Shown here: piece after piece, positions 10,549 through 22,606 of the stretch | Layout of the letters: each line of letters begins with the position of its first letter | Numbering within the stretch: position 1 is the first letter of the stretch | Origin: Aegilops tauschii subsp. strangulata | Lineage: Eukaryota > Streptophyta > Magnoliopsida > Poales > Poaceae | Direction: 5' to 3' | DNA: 64,000 nt | Assembly (NCBI RefSeq): GCF_002575655.3 | Contig: NC_053036.3 | Span: 154,976,627 to 155,040,626 of the forward strand | Translations under genes and position numbers: made by a program | Notes under the pieces: model-generated | What the model was told of the DNA's origin: nothing | Databases searched by the model: none | The model's input: the letters and a program-made list of their open reading frames with translations, nothing else

Positions 10549-10760
10549 GAAAATAAAAGTTCTCCAAATGTGCTGAAAATTATATATGATTTTTTAAGAA
10601 TATTTAAGAATATCTGGCAATGAGAACACATCAGGGGGAGCCACCACCTGGCCACGAGGGTCCAGGGTGCGCCCACCCCCTGGGGCGTGCCCCCTGCCTC
10701 ATGGACCCCACGTGGACCCCCTCCACTTATTCCTGCACCCTCTCACTTCGTCTTCCTCCA
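10549..10760 (+). promoter_or_regulatory. Internal segment homologous to the E1 LTR promoter region
   Basis: This stretch parallels the LTR at about 6280-6460. Shared blocks in the same order include (g)aaataaaagttctc, ctgaaa, aatatctggca versus aatactggcg, caccaggggg versus catcaggggg, ccacgagggt, and gccccctgcctc(g/a)tgg. The internal copy lacks a clear TATA box. It sits about 350 bp upstream of the third ORF. It may be a captured LTR fragment acting as a promoter, or a shared packaging signal; function is unproven. Confidence 0.55.
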
Positions 10761-11111
10761 GAAAAATCCTCCCATAGCTCAAACCCGTGTTCTAGCTCAT
10801 CTTGCTGCCATTTTCGATCTCCTTGCTGAAAGCTCCGTTCACAAAACTGTTTTGGGGGATTGTTCTTCGGTATGTGACTCCTCCAATGGTCCAATTAGTT
10901 TTTGTTCTAGTGCTTTATTTATTGCAAATTTTTGCTGCTTAGGTGACCCTGTTCTTGAGCTTGCATGTCAAATTTATATGGTCCCAAGTAGTTCTAATGC
11001 ATGATATAGCCTCTAGGCACTTGTGGGAGTAGTTGCTATCAATCTTGTTGAGTTTGGTTCACTTTTATTTTGAGTCACTAAAAATTTCAGAAAATTTTCA
11101 GAGGAAGAATT

Positions 11112-12128
11112 ATGTTTAGGAAAATGTACCAAGGTGGTTCCTCAAGGAAGCAAGGCCCAAGGCCCGTGATACGTGAGCCGGACAATCAACTACCAAGGGA
11201 AGCTCAAGTGCGGCCTTGTGAATGGCCGTCAGAAGAGTTTATGGTCCGGGCAGGCATCAACCCGCAATATGTGCGTAATGCTGATCTTGAGGGCTTCGTG
11301 TCAGGTAAGTGCCTGCAATACCACTACCTAACTGATTCCTTTGTGAGAAGGTTTAAATTTACATCCTCGCGCAATTCTCACACTGTTTTATTGGATCTTT
11401 ATGATAAATCATATACCATGGACCTAGAAGATTTTAGTAATGCTTGCAAACTCCCGCAGTGGGGCAATGTTAGTGAGCCTCGCAAATCTGAATATAAAGA
11501 TTTTCTTGCTAGTATCACTGTGGGGGAATCTAGAGAAATCACACAAGCTACCATAGGGAGCATTCATTTTCCTTCCATACATTATTTTGCTCTCTTTATA
11601 GGTAGATGCATTAACGGTAAAGATGAAGCTTGTCACATGTGCATTCCAGATCTTTGTGTCCTCAAAAGTGCGGTATTAGGTGATAAACAATATAACTTGG
11701 GGGCTATTGTTGCACGAAGGTTGCATCTTAACGGTTTAAGTGGAGACTTATTTGGTGGAATTTATGCAACTCGTGTAGCTAATTATCTTGATGTACCCAT
11801 GCGTGAAAATGATATGGAGTTACCTCCTGCTTATCTAGATTATAACGCTATGGTCCGCCATCAATTTGTTGAGAGGAATGAACAGTTCCTCCAGTACCGA
11901 CTAATCTTCAACAGATGTCGCACTGTCCATATTGCTCTCCCTGCTCCTACTTTCTTTGACTTTCAGGCAAAAAGGATATTTGTTATAACCAGGGAGGAGG
12001 CGAACGAGTATGAGAGGAGGACGGAGGCAGCTCGCCTCCAAGCTGCAGCTCGTCAGGCAGTAGCTGCTGCATCTCAGTACGACCCCAACTACGACTTTGG
12101 ATATCCGCCAGGCCAGCAGTGGCCATAG
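11112..12128 (+). CDS. E1 third ORF (Athila-type, env position)
   Basis: An intact 338-residue ORF starts at ATG 11112, between protease and the 3' untranslated region, where Athila-like elements carry an extra or 'env-like' gene. The protein has CEWPSEEFMVRAGI near residue 36, a globular middle, an Ala-rich helical tail (residues 295-320) and a Tyr/Pro-rich end. I see no signal peptide or transmembrane segment, so calling it an envelope is not justified. It resembles the Athila ORF family of unknown function. A possible 5' intron lies at about 10871-10942 (gtatgt...gcttag). It is the only uninterrupted long gene of E1 besides gag-PR. Confidence 0.65.
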   Translation: MFRKMYQGGSSRKQGPRPVIREPDNQLPREAQVRPCEWPSEEFMVRAGINPQYVRNADLEGFVSGKCLQYHYLTDSFVRRFKFTSSRNSHTVLLDLYDKSYTMDLEDFSNACKLPQWGNVSEPRKSEYKDFLASITVGESREITQATIGSIHFPSIHYFALFIGRCINGKDEACHMCIPDLCVLKSAVLGDKQYNLGAIVARRLHLNGLSGDLFGGIYATRVANYLDVPMRENDMELPPAYLDYNAMVRHQFVERNEQFLQYRLIFNRCRTVHIALPAPTFFDFQAKRIFVITREEANEYERRTEAARLQAAARQAVAAASQYDPNYDFGYPPGQQWP

Positions 12129-12149
12129 ACCAACTTAGGCCAAAACCCT

Positions 12150-12163
12150 AAGCTTGGGGGAGT
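12150..12163 (+). other. Second (central) polypurine-tract-like copy in E1
   Basis: aagcttgggggagt is identical over 14 bases to the sequence directly before the 3' LTR (14150-14163). It lies 22 bases after the stop of the third ORF. It could prime an internal plus strand, like a central PPT; alternatively it marks an old duplication. Confidence 0.6.
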
Positions 12164-14149
12164 ACGTATTTCTCACCGATATTACATTCATGTTCACACA
12201 CTCATGCCAGTTGTCGGTGCTCATACTTTTTCATTGTACTATCCATGCTAGTTTATTTTCTTTTCTAAGCCTTCTTCTTGTGTGTTTCAAAAACCTTAAG
12301 ACAAAACAAAAAAATAGTTGTAGCTTTTAGCTAGTTTACTTTCCATGCCTGTAGTAGTAGTAAAAAGAAAACCAAAAAAGATTTCTCGTTCTTCTTTTTT
12401 CTTGTTGGGAGCTTTCCCATGTAAATAGTTTTATTTCTTTTCTTTTCTTTGGGGGTCGAGAGGAGAAGACCATGATGAAAATGTTGAGAGGCTCTCATAT
12501 GCATTATTGTTGATTTAACCAAGAGCCCATATTACCTTGTCTTCTCCCTTGTATTGAATGCTTGCAGATTCCAGCTTAGTCCAATGTACGTGCACTATTA
12601 TTATTATTATCCACACTGTTCGGTCGTGCAAGTGAAAGGCAATAATGACGATATATGATTGACTGATTGAGCTGAGAGAAGCTGGTATGAACTCGACCTA
12701 TCTTGTTTTTGTAAATATGATTAGTTCATCGTTCCTGATTCAGCCTATTATGAATGAAACATGTTTGCAATGACAATTAGAGATTATAGTTGCTCATGCC
12801 ATGCTTAATTAGCTAGGAGTTTATAATGGTTTACCTTCCGTGCCAACATGCTATTAAAATAGTTGTTATGTGGTATCATAGGGTGGCATCCTCCTTTGAA
12901 TGATTTGAGTGGCTTGACTTGGCACAGGTTCACGCATGTAGTTGAAACAAAATCAACACAGCCTCCACGATATTTATGTTCAGGGTGAATTATATCCTAC
13001 TCATGCTTGCACTCAGTGTTGATTAATTTTAATGCATGTTCATGACTGTTGTCGCTCTCTAGTTGGTCGCTTCCCAGTCTCTTTCTAGCCTTCACTTGTA
13101 CTAAGCGGGAATACTGCTTGTGCATCCACTTCCATAAACCCCAAAGTTATTCCATAGGAGTCCACCATACCTTCCTATATGCGGTATCTACCTGCCATTC
13201 CAAGTAAATTTGTATGTGCCAAACTCTAAACCTTCAAATGAAATTCTGTTTTCTATGCTCGAATAGCTCATGTATCAACTAGGGTTGTCTATATCTTCCA
13301 TGCTAGGTGGGTTATTCTAACGAGGAGTGGACTCCGCTCCTCACTCACGAGAAAATGGCCGGTAACCGGGATGCCCAGTCCCATGCTCAAACCAAATCAA
13401 AATAATTGCAAACAAAACTCCCCCAGGATTGTTGTTAGTTGGAGGCACCCGTTGTTTCGGGCAAGCCATGGATTGATGCTTGTTGGTGGTGGGGGAGTAT
13501 AAACTTTACCATTCTGTTTGGGAACCACCTATAATGTGTGTAGCATGGAAGATATCGAGATCTCTCGGTTGTTATGTTGACAATGAAAGTATGCCACTCA
13601 AAATATTATCTATCTCTATTTCAAAACTCGAGCTCTGACACCTCTACAAATCCCTGCTTCCCTCTGCGAAGGGCTTATCTATTTAGTTTTATGTTGAGTC
13701 ATCATCCTCTTATTAAAAAGCACCAGTTGGAGAGCACCGCTGTCAGTTGCATGCATTACTATTAGTTTTCATTGAGTATGACTGGATCTCTTTTACCATG
13801 AATTACAATGTCTAGTTGGTCCTTGATCTTTAGAGGTGCTCTGCATTTATGTTTTGCGGTCTCAGAAAGGGTTAGCGAGATACCATCTTGTTATATCATA
13901 TTATGATTGTTTTGAGAAAGTGTTGTCATCCGAGATTTATTATTATTGCTCGCTAGTTGATTATGCCATTGATATGAGTAAACATGAGACCTAAGTGTTA
14001 TTGTGAATATGGTTAGTTCATAGTCTTTGTTGAAAACTTGAATGCTAGCTTTACATATTTACAACAACAAGAGCAAACAGAGTTTGTAACAGTTTTTCTT
14101 TATCACTTTCAGTTTGTCAATTGAATTGCTTGAGGACAAGCAAAGGTTT
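12164..14149 (+). other. E1 long 3' untranslated region
   Basis: About 2 kb of AT-rich sequence without a supported ORF. It has short low-complexity runs (tattattattat near 12598, T-rich stretches near 12390-12450). No homology to pol was recognised, so the missing RT and integrase are absent rather than merely mutated. Confidence 0.6.
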
Positions 14150-14163
14150 AAGCTTGGGGGAGT
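14150..14163 (+). other. E1 polypurine tract
   Basis: aagcttgggggagt directly precedes the 3' LTR start TGATACG at 14164, the expected site for plus-strand priming. Confidence 0.8.
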
Positions 14164-14849
14164 TGATACGTCTCCATCGTATCTACTTTTCCACTTTTGC
14201 CCTTGTTTTGGACTCTAACTTGCATGATTTGAATGGAACTAACCCGGACTGGCGCTGTTTTCAGCAGAATTGCCATGGTGTTATTTTTGTGCAGAAATAA
14301 AAGTTCTCGGAATGACCTGAAACTTCACGGAGAATATTTTTGGAATAAATAAAAAATACTGGCAAAAGAATCAACACCAGGGGGCCCACACCCTGTCCAC
14401 GAGGGTGGGGGCGCGCCGCCCTGCCTCGTGGGCCCCCTGAGACTCCACTGACCTCAACTCCAACTCTATATATTCACGTTCGGGGAGAAAAAATTCGGAG
14501 AGAAGGATTCATCGCGTTTTACGATACGGAGCCACCGCCAAGCCCTAATCTCTCTCAGGAGGGCTGATCTGGAGTCCGTTCGGGGCTCCGGAGAGGGGAA
14601 TCCGTCGCCGTCGTCATTATCAACCTTCCTCCATCACCAATTTCATGATGCTCACCGCCGTGCGTGAGTAATTCCATCGTAGGCTTGCTGGACGGTGATG
14701 GGTTGGATGAGATTTATCATGTAATCGAGTTATTTTTGTTAGGATTTGATCCCTAGTATCCATTATGTTCTAAGATTGATGTTGCTATGACTTTGCTATG
14801 CTTAATGCTTGTCACTAGGGCCCGTGTGCCATGAGTTCAGATCTGAACC
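14164..14849 (+). repeat. E1 3' LTR, part 1
   Basis: This matches 6146-6835 of the 5' LTR, including the TATA region, and stops at gaacc where E2 is inserted. About 29 differences from the 5' LTR were counted by eye over this half, including a four-base indel. Confidence 0.92.
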
Positions 14850-15374
14850 TGTCGTGGTTTTGTCACGGCAGATGTCCTAGAGACAGGACTTAGTCGTGGA
14901 GCCATCGCTACGGGTTAGCTTGAAGGGGTTAAAGCGGACAAGGGATGCAAGAGAGTTTTATACTAGTTCGGCCCCTTCGATGAAGGTAAAAGCCTACGTC
15001 TAGTTGTGATGGAATTGATGGGGTTTCGATGACCAGGGAGCAAAAATGCTTTGCCTGAGTCTCGAGTTGTTGTCTGTTGTCCCTGAACCGCCGCCGGGTC
15101 GTCCCCTTATATACATGGGTTGACGCCCGTCGGTTTATAGACTTCGTGGCCGGCTCATAATCGTGTCCGGCTCGGTCTCTGCTACGCATATCTTATGACA
15201 CAAGTTTACATCTCAATACCGGTTTGTGTCTACATGCCTTAAACCGGCTTTGGGCCCTGGGCCTTCATGAAGCGTCACCGTCTGTCTTCATGGGCTTCAG
15301 ATACAGATGAACTACTTATGAAGTTAACCCGGCCTCTCCTGGCTGGTTTACGCCCAGTGGTAATATCCCCAACA
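14850..15374 (-). repeat. E2 3' LTR
   Basis: 525 bp, TGTCGTGG...CCCCAACA on the plus strand. Its inner edge is followed by the minus-strand purine-rich TGGGGCCTAA (15375-15384), the likely polypurine tract. Confidence 0.93.
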
Positions 15375-15607
15375 TTAGGCCCCAGATTGATTTGAACTGG
15401 TTCATGTCAATCCTCAATACTTGAGAAAATTTCTTCTTCAACATCTTCACACAGTCTTGTAAACCACCATGACATCATCTTCTAGGATCTTGGTAAACCG
15501 CCGTGACGTCACCTGTCATTAACGAGCCTCCGACAATCAAGGCGACAACATCACCTTATATCCAAAAATCCGGCTCCTCGATTTCCGTATCTGTCGTTTT
15601 ATCTCCT

Positions 15608-15615
15608 TATAAATA
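15608..15615 (+). promoter_or_regulatory. TATA box of the E2 antisense gene
   Basis: tataaata lies in ctccttataaatagggcc, on the strand opposite to E2 gag-pol. A pyrimidine-rich leader, a 5' UTR intron (15798-16313) and the antisense ORF follow. The equivalent position in E3 also has a TATA box (23040). Confidence 0.7.
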
Positions 15616-16325
15616 GGGCCAGGGGGTCTTTCCAGTTTCCCCCTCGTGCCTCTTTGCTTCATCTTCATCCTCGCGACGCCCGAACCTTCGACCTCAGCCG
15701 CCACCGTCAACCTTCGACTGCTGCACCAACCTTGGCCGCTGCATCGACCTGAACGTACCAGAGCTCCTCCGTGCACCGCCGCTGCTCAACAGCATCCGTA
15801 AGTCTCCCCTTTCTCTTACCGTAGATCTGCCCTTAGGGTTTCTGTCGTTCATCGGTGTTCGCCGCCGCCCTTGTTTTCCCTTATTTATATCCATGGGTTA
15901 GATCCAAAAACCAAATAGGTCTCGTGCGGTAGTAGTTTAAACCACATAGATCTCACGCTTTAGTAGTTTCAGCACGTGTTTGATATCCAACTCATCTCAT
16001 CTTGGTGAACCTTCAGTACACTGGAATTTAGGTCAGAATATATTTTGTTTTTCCTACGCGCGGTAGATCTGAAATTACCATAGCAAGATGTGAAACTTGT
16101 TTCTTCCTTCTGTTACACCCATTGAATACCAGATTGGCCGGTTTAGCCTCACAGAAAAAATGATGATCCGGTAGATACCATTAGTCCCCTGTTGAACCGC
16201 CAATGCATTACACCGTTCCATTGCCAGACTCCGGTTTACCAATATGCTAGTATCCTCATACCGCTGTATAGTTGTCCACTGTAAATCTTAAACCGGTAAT
16301 ACTCATGTTTCAGATTTTCCTTGTC

Positions 16326-19300
16326 ATGGCTAAACAAGTTTATGAGTGCAACTGGGCTCCCTCTCGAGTAACCGAGGAGCAATTAAACAACCTTGTTAAA
16401 ACGGGCGCCTTAGCCAAGAAAGATGTCATTCACTAGAGGGTCCCTGGCCCAGAAAATCCTCCTACACCCAAGGATGGAGAAGTAGTCGTGTTTGCTGATC
16501 ATCTTGGACGAGGTTTTAGCCCTCCCGGTTCAAAAAATTTCCGAGATGTGCTAGCCAATTTTCAGCTGCGCCCTCAAGACATCGGTCCCAACTCTGTTAC
16601 CAACATCTGCCATTTCCGAGTATTCTGTGAAGCTTATCTGCAAGAGGAACCTACACTCGAACTGTTTAGGGATTTCTTTCACTTAAACCATCGCACCGAG
16701 TTCTCAAATGGACCCAACACGGAACTGGGCGGAATGGCGGTTCAGAAGAGGAAAGAAGTCACCTTCCCCCATCCCAAACTCCACAGTCACCCCAAAGAGT
16801 GGAACCAAACTTGGTTTTACTGCATGGATACCTCTCCATCTGATGAAAACCCCCTACCGGGTTACCGCCCTAAATGCCTGAGCAATACACACCCGTTTCC
16901 TCAGAGGTTGACAGCAAGAGAACGGGCCAACTATGCTCCCCAACTATCAAAGCTTAGAGCCTTCATGGCGAACGGTTTGACAGGAGTTGATCTTGCTCGT
17001 TGCTGAATAAGCTGGAGCATTCTGCCCTTAAGCCGGCGCCCCAGTTTGATGTGTGAGTACACGGGTAGTCTGAAGGATGCTCAGCGGCACATTGATATTC
17101 AGATTACAGACAAAGAAGTCGCTGAGGCTGTAAAGAAAATACTGAACGAACCGGAGGCCGTCTGTGCCCAAATCGGACTACTCCCTTTCTGCACCTTCAA
17201 CAAACCACCAGCTATAAGAATCATACAATCCTTTGTATCTGAATTTGCTTCTGTCCAAATATTCTCTGAGAGTGTGATTATTTTCTGACAGGGTGATGAT
17301 CCGTTCTCGAACAAGAAACCATCACAAGATAAACCGGCAAAACCACAAGACAAACCGGTCAAGCCAGTTTGTCCAAAGACCAAGGTTGTTAAGAAACCTG
17401 CCAAAAGAAGGACCACTGCATCCTCCGATCTACCAGCTGATGACAATGTGCGTAATCCGGAATCAGAGGTAGAACTTGACTCTCTAGGTTCATTTTTCGT
17501 ACATCTCATTGACAATGATTATTATCAGGACGACGCTGAAGGCAGTCACGCTGAGGACGTAGAGGTAACTATTCTTTCCTCCGATTTAGATCCTCTGCCA
17601 ACATCAAAAATCCGTCAAGCAAACCGGAAAGTAAAATTTTCTCACCCTCTTGCTTATTTGGACCCAAACTTTCTTTTGAAGACGCAGCAGCACGAAGCTC
17701 GCCGTACAACCCGGCACAGCGGCCAGGTAGTTACCTCCGCTGGTTTACCGAACAGTCCGGTTCAGAAACGCCGATCAGAGGTCTCTTATCCCATTGATAC
17801 TTCATGCCCAAAAGCAGGCTGTTTTTGCCAGCCTCTTAACCAGTCTGATTCAAATTATCAGGGTACTTCTCACTCATCCTCTGGCGAGTCTTCGGCCACA
17901 CAGCTTCCACCCCTCAAAACAGTTCCTGGGTGAGTTATGCACATGTCTTTATTCTTGATATGTTATCTTTTCATACTGTACTAATCCTTATGTCTTATCT
18001 TTTCGCAGCGCCAAGCCAAGACCTAGCAAGAAATCTCGATTGAACAAACCGGCTGATGATAATGTAGCTGCTGAACCGGAAACAACTCCAGATCTGGAAG
18101 AAACTGATGCTGACGCCATGCTTCACGATCCGCCGCTTCAAGACCATGATTTCCTTGCTGAACAAGTGCAAGTTGATACTACAAGTCATGCAGACCGACC
18201 AACCATCCCTGTCTGAACTGGTGACAAACCGGTCAGTCCAGCGAAGGACACTGATAAACCGCCAACTCCGGCAAGAGCTGCTGATGAACAAGATGATGAC
18301 GTTATGATTACTGGCACTGGCCACTCCACTCCAGGCAACCCTGTAGCTTTGTCAAAGCATACTGCCAAGGATGATCTCTCTGCTATCGGCAAAGGCGAAT
18401 GGAATGCCGATTTATCAAGCTTTGCCCACCTCAATGTTCAAGATATTCACTCTGGCTTCTTGCACCGTCTGTATACCAGCCGTGACTATGAAGCTAGTTT
18501 GGTAAACTTGATGAAGGAGCGATATGAGGTAACTACTGTTTTTCTCCTTTGTCCAATTGCAGTTCATCGACTCGTAGTAGCTCCCAAGTGACGGTTTATG
18601 ATACCAATCTAAACCGGGACTTTTGTCATAACTTAACTTTGCCTATTTAGCCTCCAGGGACCGGATTACCTTGTTAAGATGAACCAGTTCCTTAAAATTT
18701 GCCATACTGCTCTTTCGCCGGTATAGTCCCAAGGGCCGGTTTAACTTTATAAAGATGAACCGGGACTGTAGAAGAATTCCCATATCAACAGCTTTTTGAG
18801 CAAACACACATTAGCCCCCAAGTGCCATGCTTAATACTTGTATTGTGCTTGGGACTTGTAAAAATTTCTGAGTAAAAGCAAATATGCATTAGCCCCCAAG
18901 TACTAAGGGCATAACTTGTTATGTGCTTGGTACTTCAAATATGTACTGTCAACTCATTATGTATCTGTCTCTTTACAGGCAGAGCTGAGCAAGAAGGAAC
19001 GCCAAACCGCTGATCTGCAAGAGAACATCAAAACCCAGCAAGCTGAAGCCTCCAAAGCGAAGGAAGAGTTGACCCGCACTCTAGGCGCTATGGAAAAACT
19101 GAAAGAAGGTTTCAACAAAGAGCGGGCGGATTGGGAGACTGAAAAAGCCGCTTTGATGAAAAGGACTAAAAACGCAGAAGCCGCTCTTAAACCGGTGGTT
19201 GACGAACTGACTGGTGTAAAGCGGCAAGTGCATGCTAGGACCGCTGCTGTGTTTGGTAAGCATCTTGTCTTTAATACTTGTCAACATATCTTCCCATGCA

Positions 19301-19910
19301 TTGCCGGTTTACTGATGTTTGCAATGATGAAGGAACTCGCATTAGTCATCTGGGCTCTGATGTTCAGAAGAAGCTGAAGGCTGCCTATACGCTAATAGAA
19401 CAACTGTATACCGGCGCTCAACGAATTATCTGCACCGCTTCTCACAATAAGCCGCCCCCGACGTTAATCAAAGATACCTTAGACAGGCTATCTATGCTGC
19501 CTGCCCGGGTAGAAGAGCTGAAGAGGTCTGCTGCAAGGGCTGGCGCTCTGACCGCCTTAACCCGGGCAAAAGCATGGGTGCCTGATCTTGACCCGACGGA
19601 CGTGGCTAAAGGCTACCCAAGCTTGAAAGAAGACGGATCAGAATTTTGCACTGAAGATCTCCGCGCCATAAACCGGGAAGTACGTCCACTGGCTTGTCAA
19701 CTTGCTCAAGAGGCTGATCTTTCACATTATCAGGAGATTTATTATATCAATAACAAGCGGGTTGTTGCACCAGCTCCTGAGGCTCAAAACCTGATCCCTC
19801 CAATCCGTAAGCACACTTATGCCCCTGATATTGAACCGTCCACCCTTATAAGCGACGAAGCTGTGTTCCAAGCTTTAACTGGAATCGACTGGACAACTGT
19901 TGACTTCTAG
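16326..19910 (+). pseudogene. E2 antisense gene, decayed copy
   Basis: This is a multi-exon gene antisense to gag-pol, homologous to the intact gene of E3. A 516-base 5' UTR intron (15798-16313) precedes ATG 16326. Later exons are about 17292-17929, 18009-18528, 18979-19255 and 19333-19910, with gt...ag borders. The donor of the first coding exon (near 17205) is unclear. N-terminal signature: PPTPKDGEVVVF, then CEAYLQEEPTLELFRDFF. A basic NLS-like patch (KKPAKRR) and a coiled coil (from 18979) follow, then a conserved C-terminal region with RAKAWVPDLDP. In-frame TAG (16434), TGA (17004) and TGA (18214) break it. N-terminal similarity is to the Transposase_28-like 'putative gypsy type transposon' family, function unknown. 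Confidence 0.8.
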
Positions 19911-21162
19911 CCATTGGGTAGGGACGAAGAAGAAGAACCGGTGCAAGATGACCCGTAGCCGTCAGGTCAAGCTGCTCAGTGATCATAACCCGGGGGCCGG
20001 TTTAATCTTCCATACTGCAATGTTTATTGAGAAACAATTATTCCTTTGGGCACTGAAATGCCTTGTAATAGGCTAGTTAAAACACTTGGTCTGTTATGCC
20101 TTCGTGCATATTTATCTGCAACTGATGCGTGTTAATCCGCCATGCTTGAGATATGATGTTCATAATCCATAGCTATTTATTCAAGTTGTTCCTGCAGATA
20201 AAAAGCTTAAAGCGCCCTGGGGGTTTACCACCGGGCGGGTCATGATACCCAACTATATATATGCCCAAGCTTTATAACCAAGGTTGTAAAAGATAAACAA
20301 GTATGGAAATATATGATACCAGCGACCTTTAGGCATAGTGTTGGCTGACCAACCTTGTAATGAAGGTAATAACCTTAATCCGGAGTAAAAGTATCTCCTG
20401 TTATATAATGCCGGTTTACAACAAAACCGTTCCGGGTTGTGATAAACACCGGCTTATTCCATACTGGTGACTATGAGTCAAAACCAGACCGGGCTGATAG
20501 TCTCCGGATTATAACGTGGTCATGTACTGACAACTTGTAGTTGACAGCCCAACCGGGTTGATAAACACTGGTTTGAAAACATCAAAATCTTAGCAAAAGA
20601 AAAAGAAACTTAGCAAAAGGCAAATAAAACCGTTGTAGTCGAGGCTTTTCACGGCCTGCCAGGCCCCAAATTTGATCAAGAGGTGTTGCTATGGTTCGGG
20701 TTCGACCAAGCCCCCAAGTGATGCTGTGGCATTACGCCGATCAAAAGGCATTGCTATGGTTCGGGTTCGACCAAGCCCCCAAGTGATGCTGTGGATTTAC
20801 GCCGATCAAGAGGCATAGCCATGATTCGGGTTCCACCATGCTCCCAAGTGATGCTGTGGCATTACGCCGATCAAGAGGCGTGGCTATGGTTCGGATACGA
20901 CCAAGCCCCGAAGTGATGTTGTGGCATTGCGCCTATCAAGAGATGTAGCTATGGTCCGGATACGACCAAGCCCCCAAGTGATCTGATATCAAGCTTTAAG
21001 AAGCTAAATCAAGGGGTAAACCGGACGCCGCTTTGTAAGCTCCATGTAACCACACGTGATGTAAGAAAACAACAGATATCCCGCTTTAGCTGAGGTTCCA
21101 GTTTATTATATTGATCATAATATATACAATGTCATAATATGTACATAAGCAGAGCCTGTAGC
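19911..21162. other. E2 3' untranslated region between antisense gene and integrase end
   Basis: This is where the antisense gene and gag-pol converge. It has no supported ORF. It is rich in ccggtt/aaccgg motifs and includes the 65-bp minisatellite. Both transcripts probably end here, so polyadenylation signals for both strands are expected; none was pinned down. Confidence 0.6.
20674..20984. repeat. 65-bp tandem repeat, ~4.8 units
   Basis: Units start at 20674, 20739, 20804, 20869 and 20934, each gatcaagaggcgt...attacgcc, with the common core gaccaagcccccaagtgatg. The spacing is exactly 65 bases for the first four units; identity is high but not perfect. There are no unique spacers, so this is a minisatellite. 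Confidence 0.95.
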
Positions 21163-21430
21163 TCAAGTATAGTAGGGCCGAAGATGAGCAATATTCCATG
21201 GCCGGTTGGTCTCCTCCTCCGATTTACGTGAGTCTTTGTGCTCTCGAACATCGATTAGGTAGTACGACCCATTGTGCAGATCCTTGCTGACCACAAAAGG
21301 TCCTTCCCAAGGGGGGGATAGCTTGTGCATATCTATCTGATCCTGGATGAGTCGAAGCACCAAATCTCCTTCTTGAAAGGTTCTGGTTCTAACCCGGCGG
21401 CTATGATAACGACGCAAATCTTGCTGATAA
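21163..21430 (-). pseudogene. E2 integrase C-terminal end (beyond E3 insertion)
   Basis: After E3 (TSD atcgc at 21431-21435) the minus-strand frame resumes with IYQQDLRRYHSRRVRT, then FQEGDLVLR and WEGPFVV, the conserved C-terminal region of Gypsy integrases. It ends at a stop at 21163. It joins 35298 on the other side of E3 without loss apart from the duplicated five bases. Confidence 0.88.
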
Positions 21431-21435
21431 ATCGC

Positions 21436-22606
21436 TGTCGGGTGGTTGGTGCGACATATGCCAATGGATGGCTTATCATTGTGGGAGCCAATAAAACGTC
21501 GCCGGTGCCTGGAAACGGGATGAGGCGAAGACATGCACGCCAGCGAATCTTACCCAGGTTCGGGGCTCTCCGAGGAGATAACACCCCTTGTCCTGCTCTG
21601 CGGGGTCTCCGCGTGATCACTAGCTCGATAAAGAGTAGCTACAATCGCTCCTAGAGCTGTTGGGATCAAGGGAGAAGAAGAACAAGGCTAGCTCTTGCTT
21701 CTCTCTATCTATGGTGTGTGTGTGTGTGCTATGCTTGGAAGCTAAGCATGCAGAGGTGCCAACTATGCTTGGGTCAAACTATGCTCAGTGGCCAACCCTT
21801 TGCATGGGTGCTCCGGGGGGTTTATATAGGCCTACCCCCCGGGGGTACAATGGTAATCCGACTGGGAACTGGCCCCAGCCGTCAGTGTCTGCGCTCGCCG
21901 GCTTCTCCGCCGGCTGCTGGGTCCCGCCGGCTGCCGTCTACTCGGTCGACAGGCCGGCCCCACCGCCCAGGGCTTTGTCGGCGGCCGCTTACTGTAGCCG
22001 CGCCTCTGATGATGAGGGCTTTGTCGAGGTGAGCATGGCTACAGTGGGCCGCCTCGGGGGCTATCACTGTAGCCTCACCTCGTCTTGTCTCCTTAATGGG
22101 GCTCCTGCTTCGAGGAAGGGAGTAGCCGGCATCCGGAGGCCGGCTATGCTCCCGGCCGACTAGGGAAAGCCGGGCCTCCTTCACGCCTCTCTCTGGCTGA
22201 AGGGGCCCGCCGTCCTTGGGCCGTACAGGAGGGGATCGTGGATGACGTCGTAGCTGGCGTGGCTACAGTGCCGGGCCGCACGGGAGACATCCCTCTCGTA
22301 CGGCCTCCTGTAGCCATGCCCGCCTCGGGCTTTGGGGGTCGTGGGCCGCACTGTGGCCATGCCCCGTCAGGTCGTCGTTATGTTGGAGTGGTTGTGGTCT
22401 TGGCCGGCTTCTAGGAGTCGGCGTCCTTCTTGGCCGGCTTCTTGGAGTCGGTGAGGCTGGGTCGCCTTCCGGGAGTCGGCTTTAGTGGTAGCCGGCCGGG
22501 GAAGGCGGCCCAAATGCTTGGAGTGCTTGAAGGCCCAAAGGCCTGATATATTTTCTGAAGAGCCAGGGGTAGCCGGTTTGGCTACCCGTGGCCACTTACT
22601 CCGACA
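21436..22606 (-). repeat. E3 3' LTR (1171 bp)
   Basis: The LTR runs TGTCGGGTGG...CTTACTCCGACA. It carries the same TATA-in-hairpin (21813-21842) and long inverted repeat (22025-22082) as the right copy. A (gt)n run lies near 21714-21728. Confidence 0.95.

Noticed and set aside
11112..12128. Envelope gene
   Set aside because: Position fits an env-like ORF, but there is no signal peptide, transmembrane helix or fusion motif, so only a neutral name is given.
20674..20984. CRISPR-like direct repeats
   Set aside because: Repeats are adjacent units with no unique spacers, in a plant retrotransposon; it is a minisatellite.
21660..22163. Plus-strand ORFs in the E3 LTRs (also 34329-34718)
   Set aside because: They occur in both LTRs in a non-sense direction, differ in length after an indel and have no recognised domain.
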